64,000 nucleotides of DNA, taken from CAWGCA01 sp963820955. Lineage in GTDB: Bacteria; Pseudomonadota; Gammaproteobacteria; Chromatiales; Chromatiaceae. The stretch lies in contig CAWGCA010000037.1 in NCBI GenBank assembly GCA_963820955.1, positions 62,001 to 126,000 of the forward strand, read 5' to 3'. The position numbers and the translations under genes were made by a program. The notes beneath the pieces are model-generated. The model searched no databases, was not told the origin of the DNA, and saw only the letters and a program-made list of their open reading frames with translations. Of this stretch, positions 9,905 to 18,326 are shown in pieces. The number at the start of each line of letters is the position of its first letter. The first letter of the stretch is position 1.

Positions 9905-10210
9905 AGACTAAATCCAGAAATCTACCATAGTTCTCGGTAAACAATTCACGGGTAAGAGGACTGAGCCCGTTTTCTGCATTCTCCAGTATCTGCGGCAAGA
10001 CAGAGCGCAGCTTACGCACCCCTTTGGCTACCACAATCCCGTATTCATCGAGAAGCCCCTACGTCTGGTTGACCAGGGCGGTGCGCTGTTTGACCAGTTG
10101 CTCCCTAACCCGGTGCAGCGCCTGCATATCCTGCTGTTCGACACTCTTTGGCGGAACAAAGTGCATGTGCGGTCGTCCTACTCGCTCACAGATGCCATCG
10201 GCTCCGACCT
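9905..10210 (-). pseudogene. IS110-family transposase remnant
   Basis: On the minus strand, ADGICERVGRPHMHFVPPKS followed by VEQQDMQALHRVREQLVKQR and TALVNQT is the conserved central stretch of IS110/IS1111-type transposases, ending the DEDD domain. A nonsense codon follows (NQT-stop-GLLDEYGIVVAKG), and similarity ends near 9905 at FTENYGRFLDL. Both ends are missing, so the element is dead. Confidence 0.8.
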
Positions 10211-10873
10211 CTCGCCTTCCCTTCTGCCTCGCCTCGTTGCCTTCGCTCGGCGTTACCACCCACTGCCCCGTATCGCTCCCCGGGTTGGAGCAACAACACC
10301 CAGGGTCCGGACCGCTTCTACCACTGCGCCCACATCGCTTGCTAAAAGGTGGAGAAAACGCGATCTCCCAGGTTCCTGGGCGACCCTTGACTGCATACCC
10401 CGCTCTGGGACCCCCGCTTACACCAGGCCAATTCGGGGTAAGCCATACTGCCTTCCGCTAACTTAACGACGTCGGCGCCGCATCAGTATCACTTGCGAGG
10501 CTCTATCACGAAGCCTACAAGCTCCCTGTGTACGCTTCGCAGTCGGGGTTAACCCCCGGACCACGCAACACTCGGTTCCGGCTGGTGGCCAACCTTTACC
10601 GGGTCAGGACTTTCACCTGCTGGATCGCATACAGGGTTTCTGTCATGGCTATCCGTCTACATAACTTCTCCCTCACCAAGCTTTGCCTGGCGCAACAACT
10701 TATTGATTCTCGGAGCGGGCGAGTTTTGAGCGGCGACAGAATGTAAAAAATTCTTAACCGATATTATGTACTGGGTCACATAGTTTGTCCTAAAGAACAT
10801 ATAAATCCAGTCGAACAATAAGGGCGTTACATCGTTTTTCGGTTTTTTTTGCAGTAATGAAGGAGTTCGAAGT
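10211..10873. other. Unassigned non-coding stretch
   Basis: Between the IS110 relic and the small secreted protein gene lies about 660 bases without a convincing gene. Bases 10260-10700 are GC-rich with short inverted motifs (for example GGGTTAACCC near 10547) and several short open frames that look accidental. It does not resemble rRNA or tRNA. It may be part of a mobile element I cannot name. Confidence 0.4.
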
Positions 10874-11080
10874 ATGAAAAAAATGGTTTTGTTCGCAGCA
10901 CTGATCCTTAGCTCCAGCCTGGTAATGGCAGCAGGCGGTAAAGTCAGAGATCAAAGCCCGATTTTTAATGAAGACGGCGAGTATGTTGGAAGCATCGTTC
11001 CAGTACCGCAAAATTGCACAGCTGTTGTCGCGCAAAGTGGTAAGGCTGTTTATATGTTGTGCGATGAAGAAGATGAATAA
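10874..11080 (+). CDS. Small secreted protein of unknown function
   Basis: A 68-residue protein with an excellent ribosome site (AAGGAG about 9 bases before ATG) and a signal peptide (MKKMVLFAALILSSSLVMAA|GG). The mature part, about 48 residues, is acidic, has two cysteines (QNCTAVV and YMLCDEE) and ends DEEDE. The two cysteines could form a disulfide in the periplasm. It is followed by a strong hairpin terminator, so it is a complete single-gene unit surrounded by IS debris. No family is recognised. Confidence 0.65.
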   Translation: MKKMVLFAALILSSSLVMAAGGKVRDQSPIFNEDGEYVGSIVPVPQNCTAVVAQSGKAVYMLCDEEDE

Positions 11081-11108
11081 TGCTGCCGACCTCTAAGCGG
11101 TAAAAATA

Positions 11109-11134
11109 CGCAGCGGCAGGTATTCGCCGCTGCG
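11109..11134 (+). terminator. Terminator of the small secreted protein gene
   Basis: CGCAGCGGC and GCCGCTGCG form a perfect 9-bp stem around AGGTATTC, 29 bases after the stop. Only TT follows directly, then TAAACATTGTTTC. Confidence 0.6.
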
Positions 11135-11169
11135 TTAAACATTGTTTCTATTAAAACCCTTCGAGTGGA

Positions 11170-12115
11170 CTGGTTGTAGGTTCCGAATATTCATGCGGCC
11201 TTCGGAAGATAGGCATCATGAAGGCCCTTGGCAGCTGGGAATTCAACAACGTTGCAGGATTCCGCTGCTCGTACGGGACGACCGTCCGGCGTGTCGCTGT
11301 TCAAGGACCGGTGTGTTCGCGACGGATGGTAGTCATCCAGATACAACGAAATGAGTCTCTTTAGATGCCGCTCGTTGAGCACGATGACGTGATCGAAAAG
11401 TTCTCGGCGTAGGGCCTCAATCTCTCGTTTTACGTAGGCGCTTTACCATGGCAACGCGGGTGCCGTGATGACCTCGTCGATACCCAGACTCTCAATCCTC
11501 CGCGTAACGCGCTCACCGTATATGCCACCGCCGTCTCGAATCAGATAACTCGGAGCAGTATCAAACGGAAACGCTTCGACAGTCTGTTGCGCGGTCCACT
11601 GTGCCGTTTGATGTTCCGTCACATTGAAGTGAACAATTCGCCGTCAGTCGTGGGCAAGCACGATAAAGACGAACAACACCCGAAAAGTAGCCGTCGGGAC
11701 GATGAAAAAGTCGATCGATACGAAATCTCGAACATGCTGGTCGAGGAATGTTCTCCACGTAGGCGAAGGAGGCCCGGCTCGCTTGGGTCGATACTTCTCT
11801 ACTGTTGGCTTGGCAACGTCGATTCCAAGCATCGCGAGTTCAGCGACGATCTTTGGCGAGCCCCAGGTTGGATTGGATTCCCACATCCGCACAATATTGC
11901 GCTATTAGCACCAGAGCAGCCGGTCAGCAGACCTAATTCTTGGCCTTTGTCCCGATTTCCGATACAGAATCTACTGATACCGCAGCGCCGCATTCTCTGC
12001 CTGTAAAGACAGCCGCGATCTGGCAGATGTAGTCATCAATATCAACAGGAACTGGATCAGCCGTATCATGGATCCAAGGATCAACCATCATCCAGAAATA
12101 TACAACAGAATCCAC
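11170..12115 (-). pseudogene. Integrase-core (DDE) transposase, decayed
   Basis: Reading the minus strand from about 12080 down, fragments occur in order but in different frames. They are an N-terminal LQAENAALRYQ segment, WGSPKIVAELAMLGIDVAKP, the first catalytic Asp in FVSIDFFIVPTATFRVLF, a degraded second Asp region (YLIRDGGGIYGE), and a C-terminal HLKRLISLYLDDYHPSRTHR-SLNSD that closes the family. Several frameshifts and stops make it inactive. A closely related C-terminal fragment lies at 63006-63257. The shared end sequence GAATATTCATGCGGCCTTCG (about 11184 and 62999) probably marks one side of the element. Confidence 0.8.
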
Positions 12116-12119
12116 AGGC

Positions 12120-12345
12120 TCCTATTTTCGGGACCCGCCGATACGGGATCGCGCACATAAGGCAATATAATGCATACCATTGGTGAAAAGTGTGCGGGCG
12201 AAACGGGCAAACTCTCCTAACGCCTTGAAGGTGGCAGAAATAATGTCCATGCCCTCAGCATACACCGAGCCATTGATTGCTTGGCTAATTCACATCCTCA
12301 AATCAGCAGAACTGGACAGTCAGGGAGTATTTGCAGACCACACCT
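12120..12345 (-). mobile_element. End fragment of the IS found whole at 42500-43730
   Basis: The minus strand encodes MHYIALCARSRIG, matching the start (MHFIALCARSRTA) of the transposase at 42509-43550, and the flanking non-coding DNA (CCATTGGTGAA, AATGTCCATGCCCTC) matches 43550-43700. Only the upstream end of the element remains. It stops about 17 bases before the efflux gene at 12362, so it may have replaced or supplied that gene's promoter. Confidence 0.65.
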
Positions 12346-12361
12346 GTAGTACACTGGGCCA

Positions 12362-14299
12362 ATGCTGTCTGTAAGGGCTAAAGAATCCATCAAAACCGCC
12401 CTGGCGATGACTATCGCCTATGGCATTGCGTTGTCGATGGGTTGGGACAAGCCGATGTGGGCGGGCTTCGCGGTGGCCTTCGTCAGCCTCTCGACGTCGG
12501 GCCAGTCGCTGAACAAGGCGGCGCTGCGGATGGTCGGCACCCTGCTGGCGATAGTCGTTTCACTGACCCTGATTGCCTGGTTTGTGCAGGATCGTTGGCT
12601 GTTTATTGTATTCCTTTCCGCGTGGGTAGCCTTGTGCACTTACCTGATGAGCGGCGCCCGATACCAGTATCTGTGGCATGTGGCCAGCTTTGCCACCGTG
12701 ATTATCTGTTTCGATGCCGGTGCGGATCCGGTGAACGCCTTTAACACGGCAATGCTGCGCGCGCAGGAGACCGGCCTTGGGATTCTGGTCTACGGGCTTA
12801 TTTCCGTTCTGCTATGGCCGAGTAATTCCCGCCACGAATTTGAAGCCTCGGTCTCCAAACTGGCATCCGTGCAGCATAAGCTGTACCGGGCCTATCATGA
12901 CCTGATGCTCAACAAGTCCGATGCCGCCGCTGTCCAGGCACTACGCGCAGAAGCGGTGCAGGCGCAGACCGGGTTTAATCGGTTGTTGCCTGCGGCGCAG
13001 ACCGACAGTTACGAAGTCTGGGAGTTGCGCCGGCAGTGGCGGCATTATCAGGGCCTGGTCAGCGAAGTGGGCAAAGTGCTTGAGCACTGGCGTGAAAGTT
13101 TCGATGAATTACAGGCGCTGGATCTGCACGCACTACTGCCCAACCTGAAGGACTTTGACGCCGAGATGGAACGGCGCTTCGCACAGATCGAACGTATGCT
13201 GGCTAATCAGGCTCCGGAAAGCGAACCGGTGCCTGTGGAGTTTGAACTTGATGGTGCCGGGCTCGATGAACTTTCCCATTTCCACAAGGCGGCATTGACC
13301 GTTACCCGCTCCCGTGCGCACCGTCTGGAAGAGCTGACGCGGTCATTGTTTGATTGTGTCAGTGACATCAAGTGCTTTTCCCGGCCGGACGCCATGGCTG
13401 AATACCCCAGTGATAAAAAGAACGGTTTTGTGCCCGATCCGGAGCGCATTCTGGGTGCATTCCGCGTCGTGCTGATTTTGTGGATTGCCTGGTTGATGAC
13501 AATTTATGTCGAAGGCATTCCCGGCGGCTATTTGTTGATCATGGTGGCCACGCCGATAGGCATGGCCATGTCGACCATGCCGCAGGTTTCAGTGCTGAAA
13601 TTATTTGTACCGGCACTTTCCGGTGTGCTGTTCGCAGCTTTGCTCTACATCTTCGTCATGCCGCAGCTGTCGAGCTTTCTGGGCCTGGGGGTCATGATAT
13701 TCCTGGCCACTTTTGCCGTCTGCTATTTGAATGCAACTCCCCGGCGGGAACTCGGCCGGGCTTTTGGACTGGCAATGTTCGTGGTGGTTATCGGGGTATC
13801 CAACGAGCAGGGCTACAGTTTTATAGCAGTGGCCAATGCGGCCATGATTTTACCACTCGTGTTCACTATCATTTTGCTGACCGCCTATATTCCCTGGTCA
13901 CCGTTGCCGGAGCGCGTGTTTCTCAGGTTGCTGGCGCGCTTTTTCAAAAGCAGCGAATATCTCATCTCCACGCTGGGTCAGGATTCGCAGCAACCACTCA
14001 CAGCCTGGCAGCGGTGGCGTAAACGTTTTCATGCTCGGGAGGTGGCGATCCTGCCGGGCATGCTCGGGGCCTGGGGAAAGATGATCGATCCAAAGGTATT
14101 CCCCGATACCGATACTCAACAGGTCCAGGCGCTGGTGATCAATCTGCAGGCCTTGTCCTATCGGATCAGTGGACTCATCGAGGCGCGACAACGGCCACAG
14201 TCTGAGTTCCTGGTACAGGAACTGACGCAGGACATGCGCAACTGGCGGCTGGCCATTCAGTCGCTTTTCCAGGACTGGTCAGAACATAGCTCCGATTGA
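12362..14299 (+). CDS. FUSC/AaeB-type aromatic acid efflux inner-membrane protein
   Basis: A 645-residue membrane protein of the FUSC superfamily, which contains the AaeB p-hydroxybenzoate efflux subunit. Two blocks of about five to six hydrophobic segments (residues 10-160 and 365-500) are separated by a soluble helical region. The N-terminus KTALAMTIAYGIALSMGWDK is characteristic of the family. Downstream are a small gene, a DUF1656 (AaeX) gene and a HlyD/AaeA adaptor gene with overlapping starts and stops, the usual order of such pumps. The adaptor is frameshifted, so the pump may be non-functional now. An IS end fragment lies right upstream and the ribosome site is weak. Confidence 0.85.
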   Translation: MLSVRAKESIKTALAMTIAYGIALSMGWDKPMWAGFAVAFVSLSTSGQSLNKAALRMVGTLLAIVVSLTLIAWFVQDRWLFIVFLSAWVALCTYLMSGARYQYLWHVASFATVIICFDAGADPVNAFNTAMLRAQETGLGILVYGLISVLLWPSNSRHEFEASVSKLASVQHKLYRAYHDLMLNKSDAAAVQALRAEAVQAQTGFNRLLPAAQTDSYEVWELRRQWRHYQGLVSEVGKVLEHWRESFDELQALDLHALLPNLKDFDAEMERRFAQIERMLANQAPESEPVPVEFELDGAGLDELSHFHKAALTVTRSRAHRLEELTRSLFDCVSDIKCFSRPDAMAEYPSDKKNGFVPDPERILGAFRVVLILWIAWLMTIYVEGIPGGYLLIMVATPIGMAMSTMPQVSVLKLFVPALSGVLFAALLYIFVMPQLSSFLGLGVMIFLATFAVCYLNATPRRELGRAFGLAMFVVVIGVSNEQGYSFIAVANAAMILPLVFTIILLTAYIPWSPLPERVFLRLLARFFKSSEYLISTLGQDSQQPLTAWQRWRKRFHAREVAILPGMLGAWGKMIDPKVFPDTDTQQVQALVINLQALSYRISGLIEARQRPQSEFLVQELTQDMRNWRLAIQSLFQDWSEHSSD

Positions 14300-14529
14300 G
14301 TCCGAACAGTGCGCTGGAACAGCGCCTGACCAAAAAGCTGTCAGAACTGGAAACCCGTATCAGCGAAACTTTCGAACAGAGCGGGGCGGACAGGCTAAAA
14401 GATGAAGACTACCGGAATTTCTATCGCCTGCTGGGCGGTTTCCGGGGTGTATCGGAGGCCATGGTCGGTTATGCTCGACTTATGAAGGCAATGAACCTGG
14501 ATGAATGGCGTGAGAGCCGCTTTGGATAA
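14296..14529 (+). CDS. Small protein in the efflux operon
   Basis: A 77-residue charged helical protein starting at TTG and overlapping the FUSC gene stop by four bases (TTGA). It ends inside the start of the DUF1656 gene (TAATG). It has no signal peptide or membrane helix. The tight overlaps on both sides support real translation as part of the efflux operon. A conserved-looking core reads DEDYRNFYRLLGGFRGVSEA. Its role is unknown. Confidence 0.6.
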   Translation: MSPNSALEQRLTKKLSELETRISETFEQSGADRLKDEDYRNFYRLLGGFRGVSEAMVGYARLMKAMNLDEWRESRFG

Positions 14530-14744
14530 TGATGGATTATGTGCCCAGTGAATTGAGCATCGGCGGCGTCTATCTGCCGCCCTTGCTGGTCGCCAGCCTG
14601 TTCGGAGCGGTACTCGCCTGGTTGACGGTGATGTTACTGAACCGTTACCGCCTGTCACGCTGGTTCGCTTATCCGCCGGTCGTTTTCATCGCCCTGGCGA
14701 TTATCTACACGGGCCTGATCGGCACCTTTTTCATACCGGTATGA
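14529..14744 (+). CDS. DUF1656 (AaeX-like) membrane protein
   Basis: A 71-residue protein with two membrane helices (VYLPPLLVASLFGAVLAWLT and VVFIALAIIYTGLIGTFF) and the 'E-x-x-I-G-G-V-Y-L-P-P' opening seen in DUF1656/AaeX proteins of aromatic acid efflux operons. It overlaps the genes on both sides (TAATG upstream, ATGA downstream). The family has no defined biochemical role. Confidence 0.8.
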   Translation: MMDYVPSELSIGGVYLPPLLVASLFGAVLAWLTVMLLNRYRLSRWFAYPPVVFIALAIIYTGLIGTFFIPV

Positions 14745-15671
14745 ATGCTATGACAAACAAATTGACGAAACTGCTGATGACGGTGCGGTGGTGCTCATCG
14801 CTGCAGCCATACTGGTAAGCAAATACCGGTTTTACCTGACCAACCCCTGGACACGCGATGGCCAGGTACACGCGCAGGTGATTCAGATCGCACCGCGGAT
14901 TCCGGGCCGATTATCAATTTGCCAATTATGGATAATCAGCTGGTAAAAGCCGGCGATCTGTTGTTCGAGATCGATCCCCGTACCTTTCAGGCTGCAGTAA
15001 AGAAAGCGCAGGCCGATCTGCAGCAGGTCCAGGCCGAAGCCAAGGATGCCAAGGAAGAAGCCGACCGTGCCCGCAATATAAGGAAGACAGACCGGGGGGC
15101 AATGTCACAACAGCAACTCGAAAGAAAAGTGAACGACCAGAGCTCGGCGGAAGCCACGGTGCTTGGTGTCCAGGCACAGTTGGAGCAGGCACAGCTGAAC
15201 CTTGAATTTACCCGCGTCAAGGCGCCGGTGGATGGATATGTCACCAATCTGAACCTGCGCCTGGGCAGCCAGGCGGTCACCAACCAGCCGGCGCTGGCGC
15301 TGATCGATATCAACAGCTACTGGGTCCACGGCTATTTCCGCGAAGACCGGATCGACGGTGTTAATGCCGGTGACCGCGCCATCGTCACGCTGATGAGTTA
15401 CCCTGACAGGCCGCTGGAAGGGCAGGTCGACAGCCTCGGCTGGGGTATCGCCCAGGATGACGGCAGTACCGGCTATAACCTGCTGCCGAATATCAGTGCG
15501 ACGTTTGAATGGATACGTCTGGCGCAGCGTGTGCCGGTGCGCGTGCACCTGATCGACCCGCCGAAGGATATCCCGCTGCGCGTCGGGACGACGGCATCGG
15601 TGATGGTCATGACGGGAGAGGGCAGCGATTCCGCAAAGCCGGTGCCCGCGCTGCCGACTGCGCTGCAATAA
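14741..15671 (+). pseudogene. HlyD/AaeA-type efflux adaptor, frameshifted near the N-terminus
   Basis: The ATG at 14741 overlaps the DUF1656 stop. The N-terminal anchor is readable only by changing frame twice: near 14787 (LTKLLMT then VVLIAAAILVSKYRFYLT) and near 14900 (QIAPRI then GPIINLPIMDNQLVKAGDLL). From 14919 onward the 250-residue body is intact: lipoyl/barrel-sandwich halves flank a long helical hairpin (residues 25-85 of the body, DLQQVQAEAKDAKEEAD), followed by the beta-barrel VNAGDRAIVTLMSYPDRPLE. In family terms it would be the periplasmic adaptor of the AaeB-like pump. Two single-base losses remove the normal membrane anchor. A rescue start at 14919 would give an unanchored protein. 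Confidence 0.8.
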
Positions 15672-15723
15672 CCGCTACTAAACCCGTTCAGCGCATCAGG
15701 CTTCTGTAATGGTTTCTCCAATC

Positions 15724-15827
15724 CTAGTGGGCCATGCGGGGACGTACTTTCTGCAGGACATCAGAGATCATCCGTTCGCTCTTTTCGAGCCCTTTCTTGA
15801 CGATCCATTGCTGTTTATGGGATGCGC
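15724..15827 (-). pseudogene. C-terminal tail of an unknown gene cut by the IS at 15828
   Basis: On the minus strand the frame runs from the IS border, through ASHKQQWIVKKGLEKSERMI and SDVLQKVRPRMAH, to a stop at 15724. It looks like the tail of a real coding sequence (charged amphipathic helix). No matching upstream part was found on the far side of the element. The family is unknown. Confidence 0.35.
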
Positions 15828-16584
15828 TGTCCTGGTCCACCGAATCTTTGTCCTTTAGATCGGACGGCCATTAGCCGAAAAAAGCCAGTTGTGGCGCTTC
15901 TTTGAAAGATCCGTCCAACCGTTGTTACCCCCAGATGCAATCCTGCCCGACACAACGTCTCGGCAATCTTGACCTTGCCCATGCTGGGGCTTAGGGCTTT
16001 CAGCCATTTACGATGTAGCGCACAAATTCAGGAAACTTGTTAACCGACTCACGCGTTTGCAGCAGGGCATTGGGGCCTTTCTGATCGATGCGTTTCACCC
16101 AGCATGCAATCGTGGCGACGTCAGAAAAAATGTATCGGCCGTCTGCTTCAGCCACCAGCCCCGGACCGCGCGAAGCTCAAGAATGGCCAGGCGCTCGAGG
16201 GGCCCGTAATGTGGGCGACGCTGAGGTGGGATTTGTGCAGCGCGGGCGTCCTTGGTGCGGAGTTCCTCTCGCAGCAATGTACACTCTTCGTGAAGGTGAT
16301 CGTTCTGCGCCGCAAGCCTCACCCGGGCATTGATGCTGTAGCGGCCGGGGCACGTGGGTAGACGATGCAGTAATGCGCCAACGAGAAAACATAGATTGCT
16401 ACCGACCCCACGCACTCCTGCCAGCTCTTGGGAAGAGGAATTCGTGGCGATTGCGGTTTGGCGAACATCTTGGATACCTGAAAACGACTGCTTGAGGATT
16501 CTCTGTCCAAGAATACAATAAAGACAATGAATTCATAAGGCTATGATCAGATTGGCAGACATAAGAATTCGTTGGACCAGGACA
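15828..16584 (-). mobile_element. 757-bp deletion derivative of an integrase-type IS, copy 1
   Basis: Ends are TGTCCTGGTCCACCGAATC on the left and the related TTCGTTGGACCAGGACA on the right (imperfect inverted repeats). The minus strand encodes the first part of a transposase: a coiled region (LAAQNDHLHEECTLLREELR), the helix-turn-helix RRPHYGPLERLAILELRA, and KVKIAETLCRAGLHLGVTT after a frame change at a run of six T. It then stops dead; the whole DDE catalytic domain is missing. Copy 2 at 39157-39915 shares the same deletion. Inserted in the tail of a minus-strand gene (15724-15827). No clear target duplication is seen. Confidence 0.75.
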
Positions 16585-16732
16585 CCCATCAGAAACAAGT
16601 TAAACATGTAAGCCTGAGGGTTTTAGCGTGGCTGTTCTAAAGTTATAGTACAAGCCCTGAACCGGCCGCCTATTCTTCATGACGCGCTCCGGTACAGTTG
16701 ACAGCTCAACTTAGGTAGAAAGAGGTGACAAT

Positions 16733-17296
16733 ATGAAAAAGCTAGGTTTGATTGCGCTAGCGTTCAGCGCAGCAATTGGGACAGCTTTCGCTGCCGAGCC
16801 GGCAGGGGAAGTAGCTGAGGCACGCGGTCTTGTTAAGAAGTTCTTTACCGACCTGAAGGGACAGCTGCAGACGGCCATGGCGGAAGGCGGGCCGGTTAAT
16901 GCGATCCAGGTCTGCAATGTGCAGGCACCGGCGATCGCCCGCAACCTGGCGTTCGACTCTGGTTGGGAGGTGGAACGCACCAGCCTCAAACTTCGTAACC
17001 CGGCCAACCGCCCGGATGCCTGGGAAACCAAGGTCCTGGAGGCCTTTGAAGCCCGCAAGACGGCCGGTGAAGACGTCACGAGTATGGAGTATTCGGAAGT
17101 GGTAGAGGCCTCTGGAAGCAAGACCTTTCGTTATATGAAGGCGATTCCTACCGGTGACGTATGCCTGAAATGTCACGGCAGCGAGATCGACCCGGATGTG
17201 CAGACCGAACTGGAGCGCTACTATCCGGGCGATCAAGCGACCGGCTACGCCAAGGGCGCTATTCGCGGCGCTTTCACACTAAGCAAGCCCCTCTGA
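16733..17296 (+). CDS. Periplasmic DUF3365 c-type heme protein
   Basis: A 187-residue exported protein with signal peptide (MKKLGLIALAFSAAIGTAFA|AE) and a strong ribosome site (AGAGGTGACAATATG). The single heme-binding motif CLKCH is at residues 144-148, in the context KAIPTGDVCLKCHG. The surrounding sequence (NAIQVCNVQAPAIA, SLKLRNPANRPDAWE) is typical of the DUF3365/Tll0287-like family, a PAS-like fold binding one c-type heme and thought to act in redox or gas sensing. The protein is complete, not fused to a kinase, and stands alone between IS relics. Redox sensing is from family knowledge; no partner is next to it. Confidence 0.85.
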   Translation: MKKLGLIALAFSAAIGTAFAAEPAGEVAEARGLVKKFFTDLKGQLQTAMAEGGPVNAIQVCNVQAPAIARNLAFDSGWEVERTSLKLRNPANRPDAWETKVLEAFEARKTAGEDVTSMEYSEVVEASGSKTFRYMKAIPTGDVCLKCHGSEIDPDVQTELERYYPGDQATGYAKGAIRGAFTLSKPL

Positions 17297-17384
17297 TCTA
17301 TGTGCCCACACGGTTGAGATGTTAATCTGACCGAAATTACGAATCGGTGGACGGTGGTTTTTCGGCAGCCGACCATAATCATCT

Positions 17385-17765
17385 TTAAGTGGTAGCTGCC
17401 ACTAAACAGGTGACATGGTCAAGGTTAAAACTAACCTGACCTTGCCGTTTTCTGTCTGACGGCAAGGTTTTTAACCTTAAGACCTGAATTGCTGTTCCGG
17501 TGGAACCCGTTTCCTTATGTCTGGCTACGACCGAGCGGTGCCAGGCAAGAAGCGTGTCTGGTGTCACAGCGTTTCGGTTTCATCGAGCGCTCATCTGCCA
17601 AGGACTTTAGCTTTTACAGCCAGTCGTATCCGCTGTTCGTCGGTGAACCGAAGTCGTTGTCCCTCGAGTTGATCTTCCAGAATCCGGTTTCTTCGATGAG
17701 ATAGTCGATGACTGCATGTTGGTGGCGATTAAGCCAGCCGGCCAGAGCGACTAACAGAAGGTTGA
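17385..17765 (-). pseudogene. N-terminal fragment of an integrase-core transposase
   Basis: The minus strand reads LNRHQHAVIDYLIEE, then in another frame LEGQRLRFTDEQRIRLAVKA, then VTPDTLLAWHRSVVARHKET, the usual N-terminal order of a family of rve transposases (…AWLNRHQ…VIDYLIEENR…TPDTLLAWHR). Two frame changes and loss of everything after the first 110 residues show a dead remnant. Confidence 0.7.
17439..17472 (+). terminator. Intrinsic terminator-like hairpin
   Basis: ACCTTGCCGT and ACGGCAAGGT form a perfect 10-bp stem with a 10-base loop, followed by TTTT on the plus strand. It lies 140 bases after the heme-protein gene, which it may terminate, and inside the transposase remnant on the other strand. 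Confidence 0.5.
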
Positions 17766-17810
17766 AGGGTTGGAGCACACTGTTGATTGCTCGAACAGAT
17801 TATCTATAAT

Positions 17811-18028
17811 CAGTGCTGTCCCATTAACCTCCAACCGTCATGCCGGACTTGATCCGGCATCCAGTGAACGCATAGAAAAACCTGGATTCCGGACAAGTGC
17901 TTCGCACTTTCCGGAATGACGAACATCAGTGTTCAAATTCATGTCTATGGCGCAACTAATCACTATGAAAGAGCTGTCGTATCAATGCGTTCCAGTTATA
18001 TGTAACGCAACTTAATGGGACAGCACTG
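17811..18028. repeat. 218-bp MITE, copy 1, with 9-bp target duplication
   Basis: Terminal inverted repeats CAGTGCTGTCCCATTAA and its exact complement (17 bp) bound a 218-bp element. It is flanked by the perfect direct repeat ATCTATAAT (17802-17810 and 18029-18037), the mark of transposition. There is no coding capacity. The interior holds nested palindromes: GTCATGCCGGA…TCCGGCAT and CTGGATTCCGG…CCGGAATGAC. Copy 2 at 36651-36868 differs at only four bases. The transposase that moves it is not in the window. Confidence 0.9.
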
Positions 18029-18326
18029 ATCTATAATATTTTTTGATAACAATATCATACGGTTCGTTCGAATATTTTCACCACACAACCTGGCGCTTGA
18101 GTTAATCCAGGGTATCCTGATCCAGCTGACTGGTCAGTTCACGTATCAGACCATGAAAGCTGGCGCATGAAGCTTCCATGATTCAATTATCGTTGACCTC
18201 TCCCGATTCTCTATTACTTCGATAATTTCGAATAATAGAACGAATATATTCGACTTTTCATAATTATAGAGCCTGTCTAGCATTACCAGGTCAGTAGTAA
18301 CAACAGCCTTAATGAGGTAACGAATC

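Noticed and set aside
10211..10745. Considered as a group II intron or rRNA fragment
   Set aside because: No reverse transcriptase motif, no domain V-like hairpin recognised, and no match to conserved rRNA segments by eye.
12418..14191. Several frames inside the FUSC gene on both strands
   Set aside because: All are shadows of an intact 645-codon gene with a clear membrane pattern.
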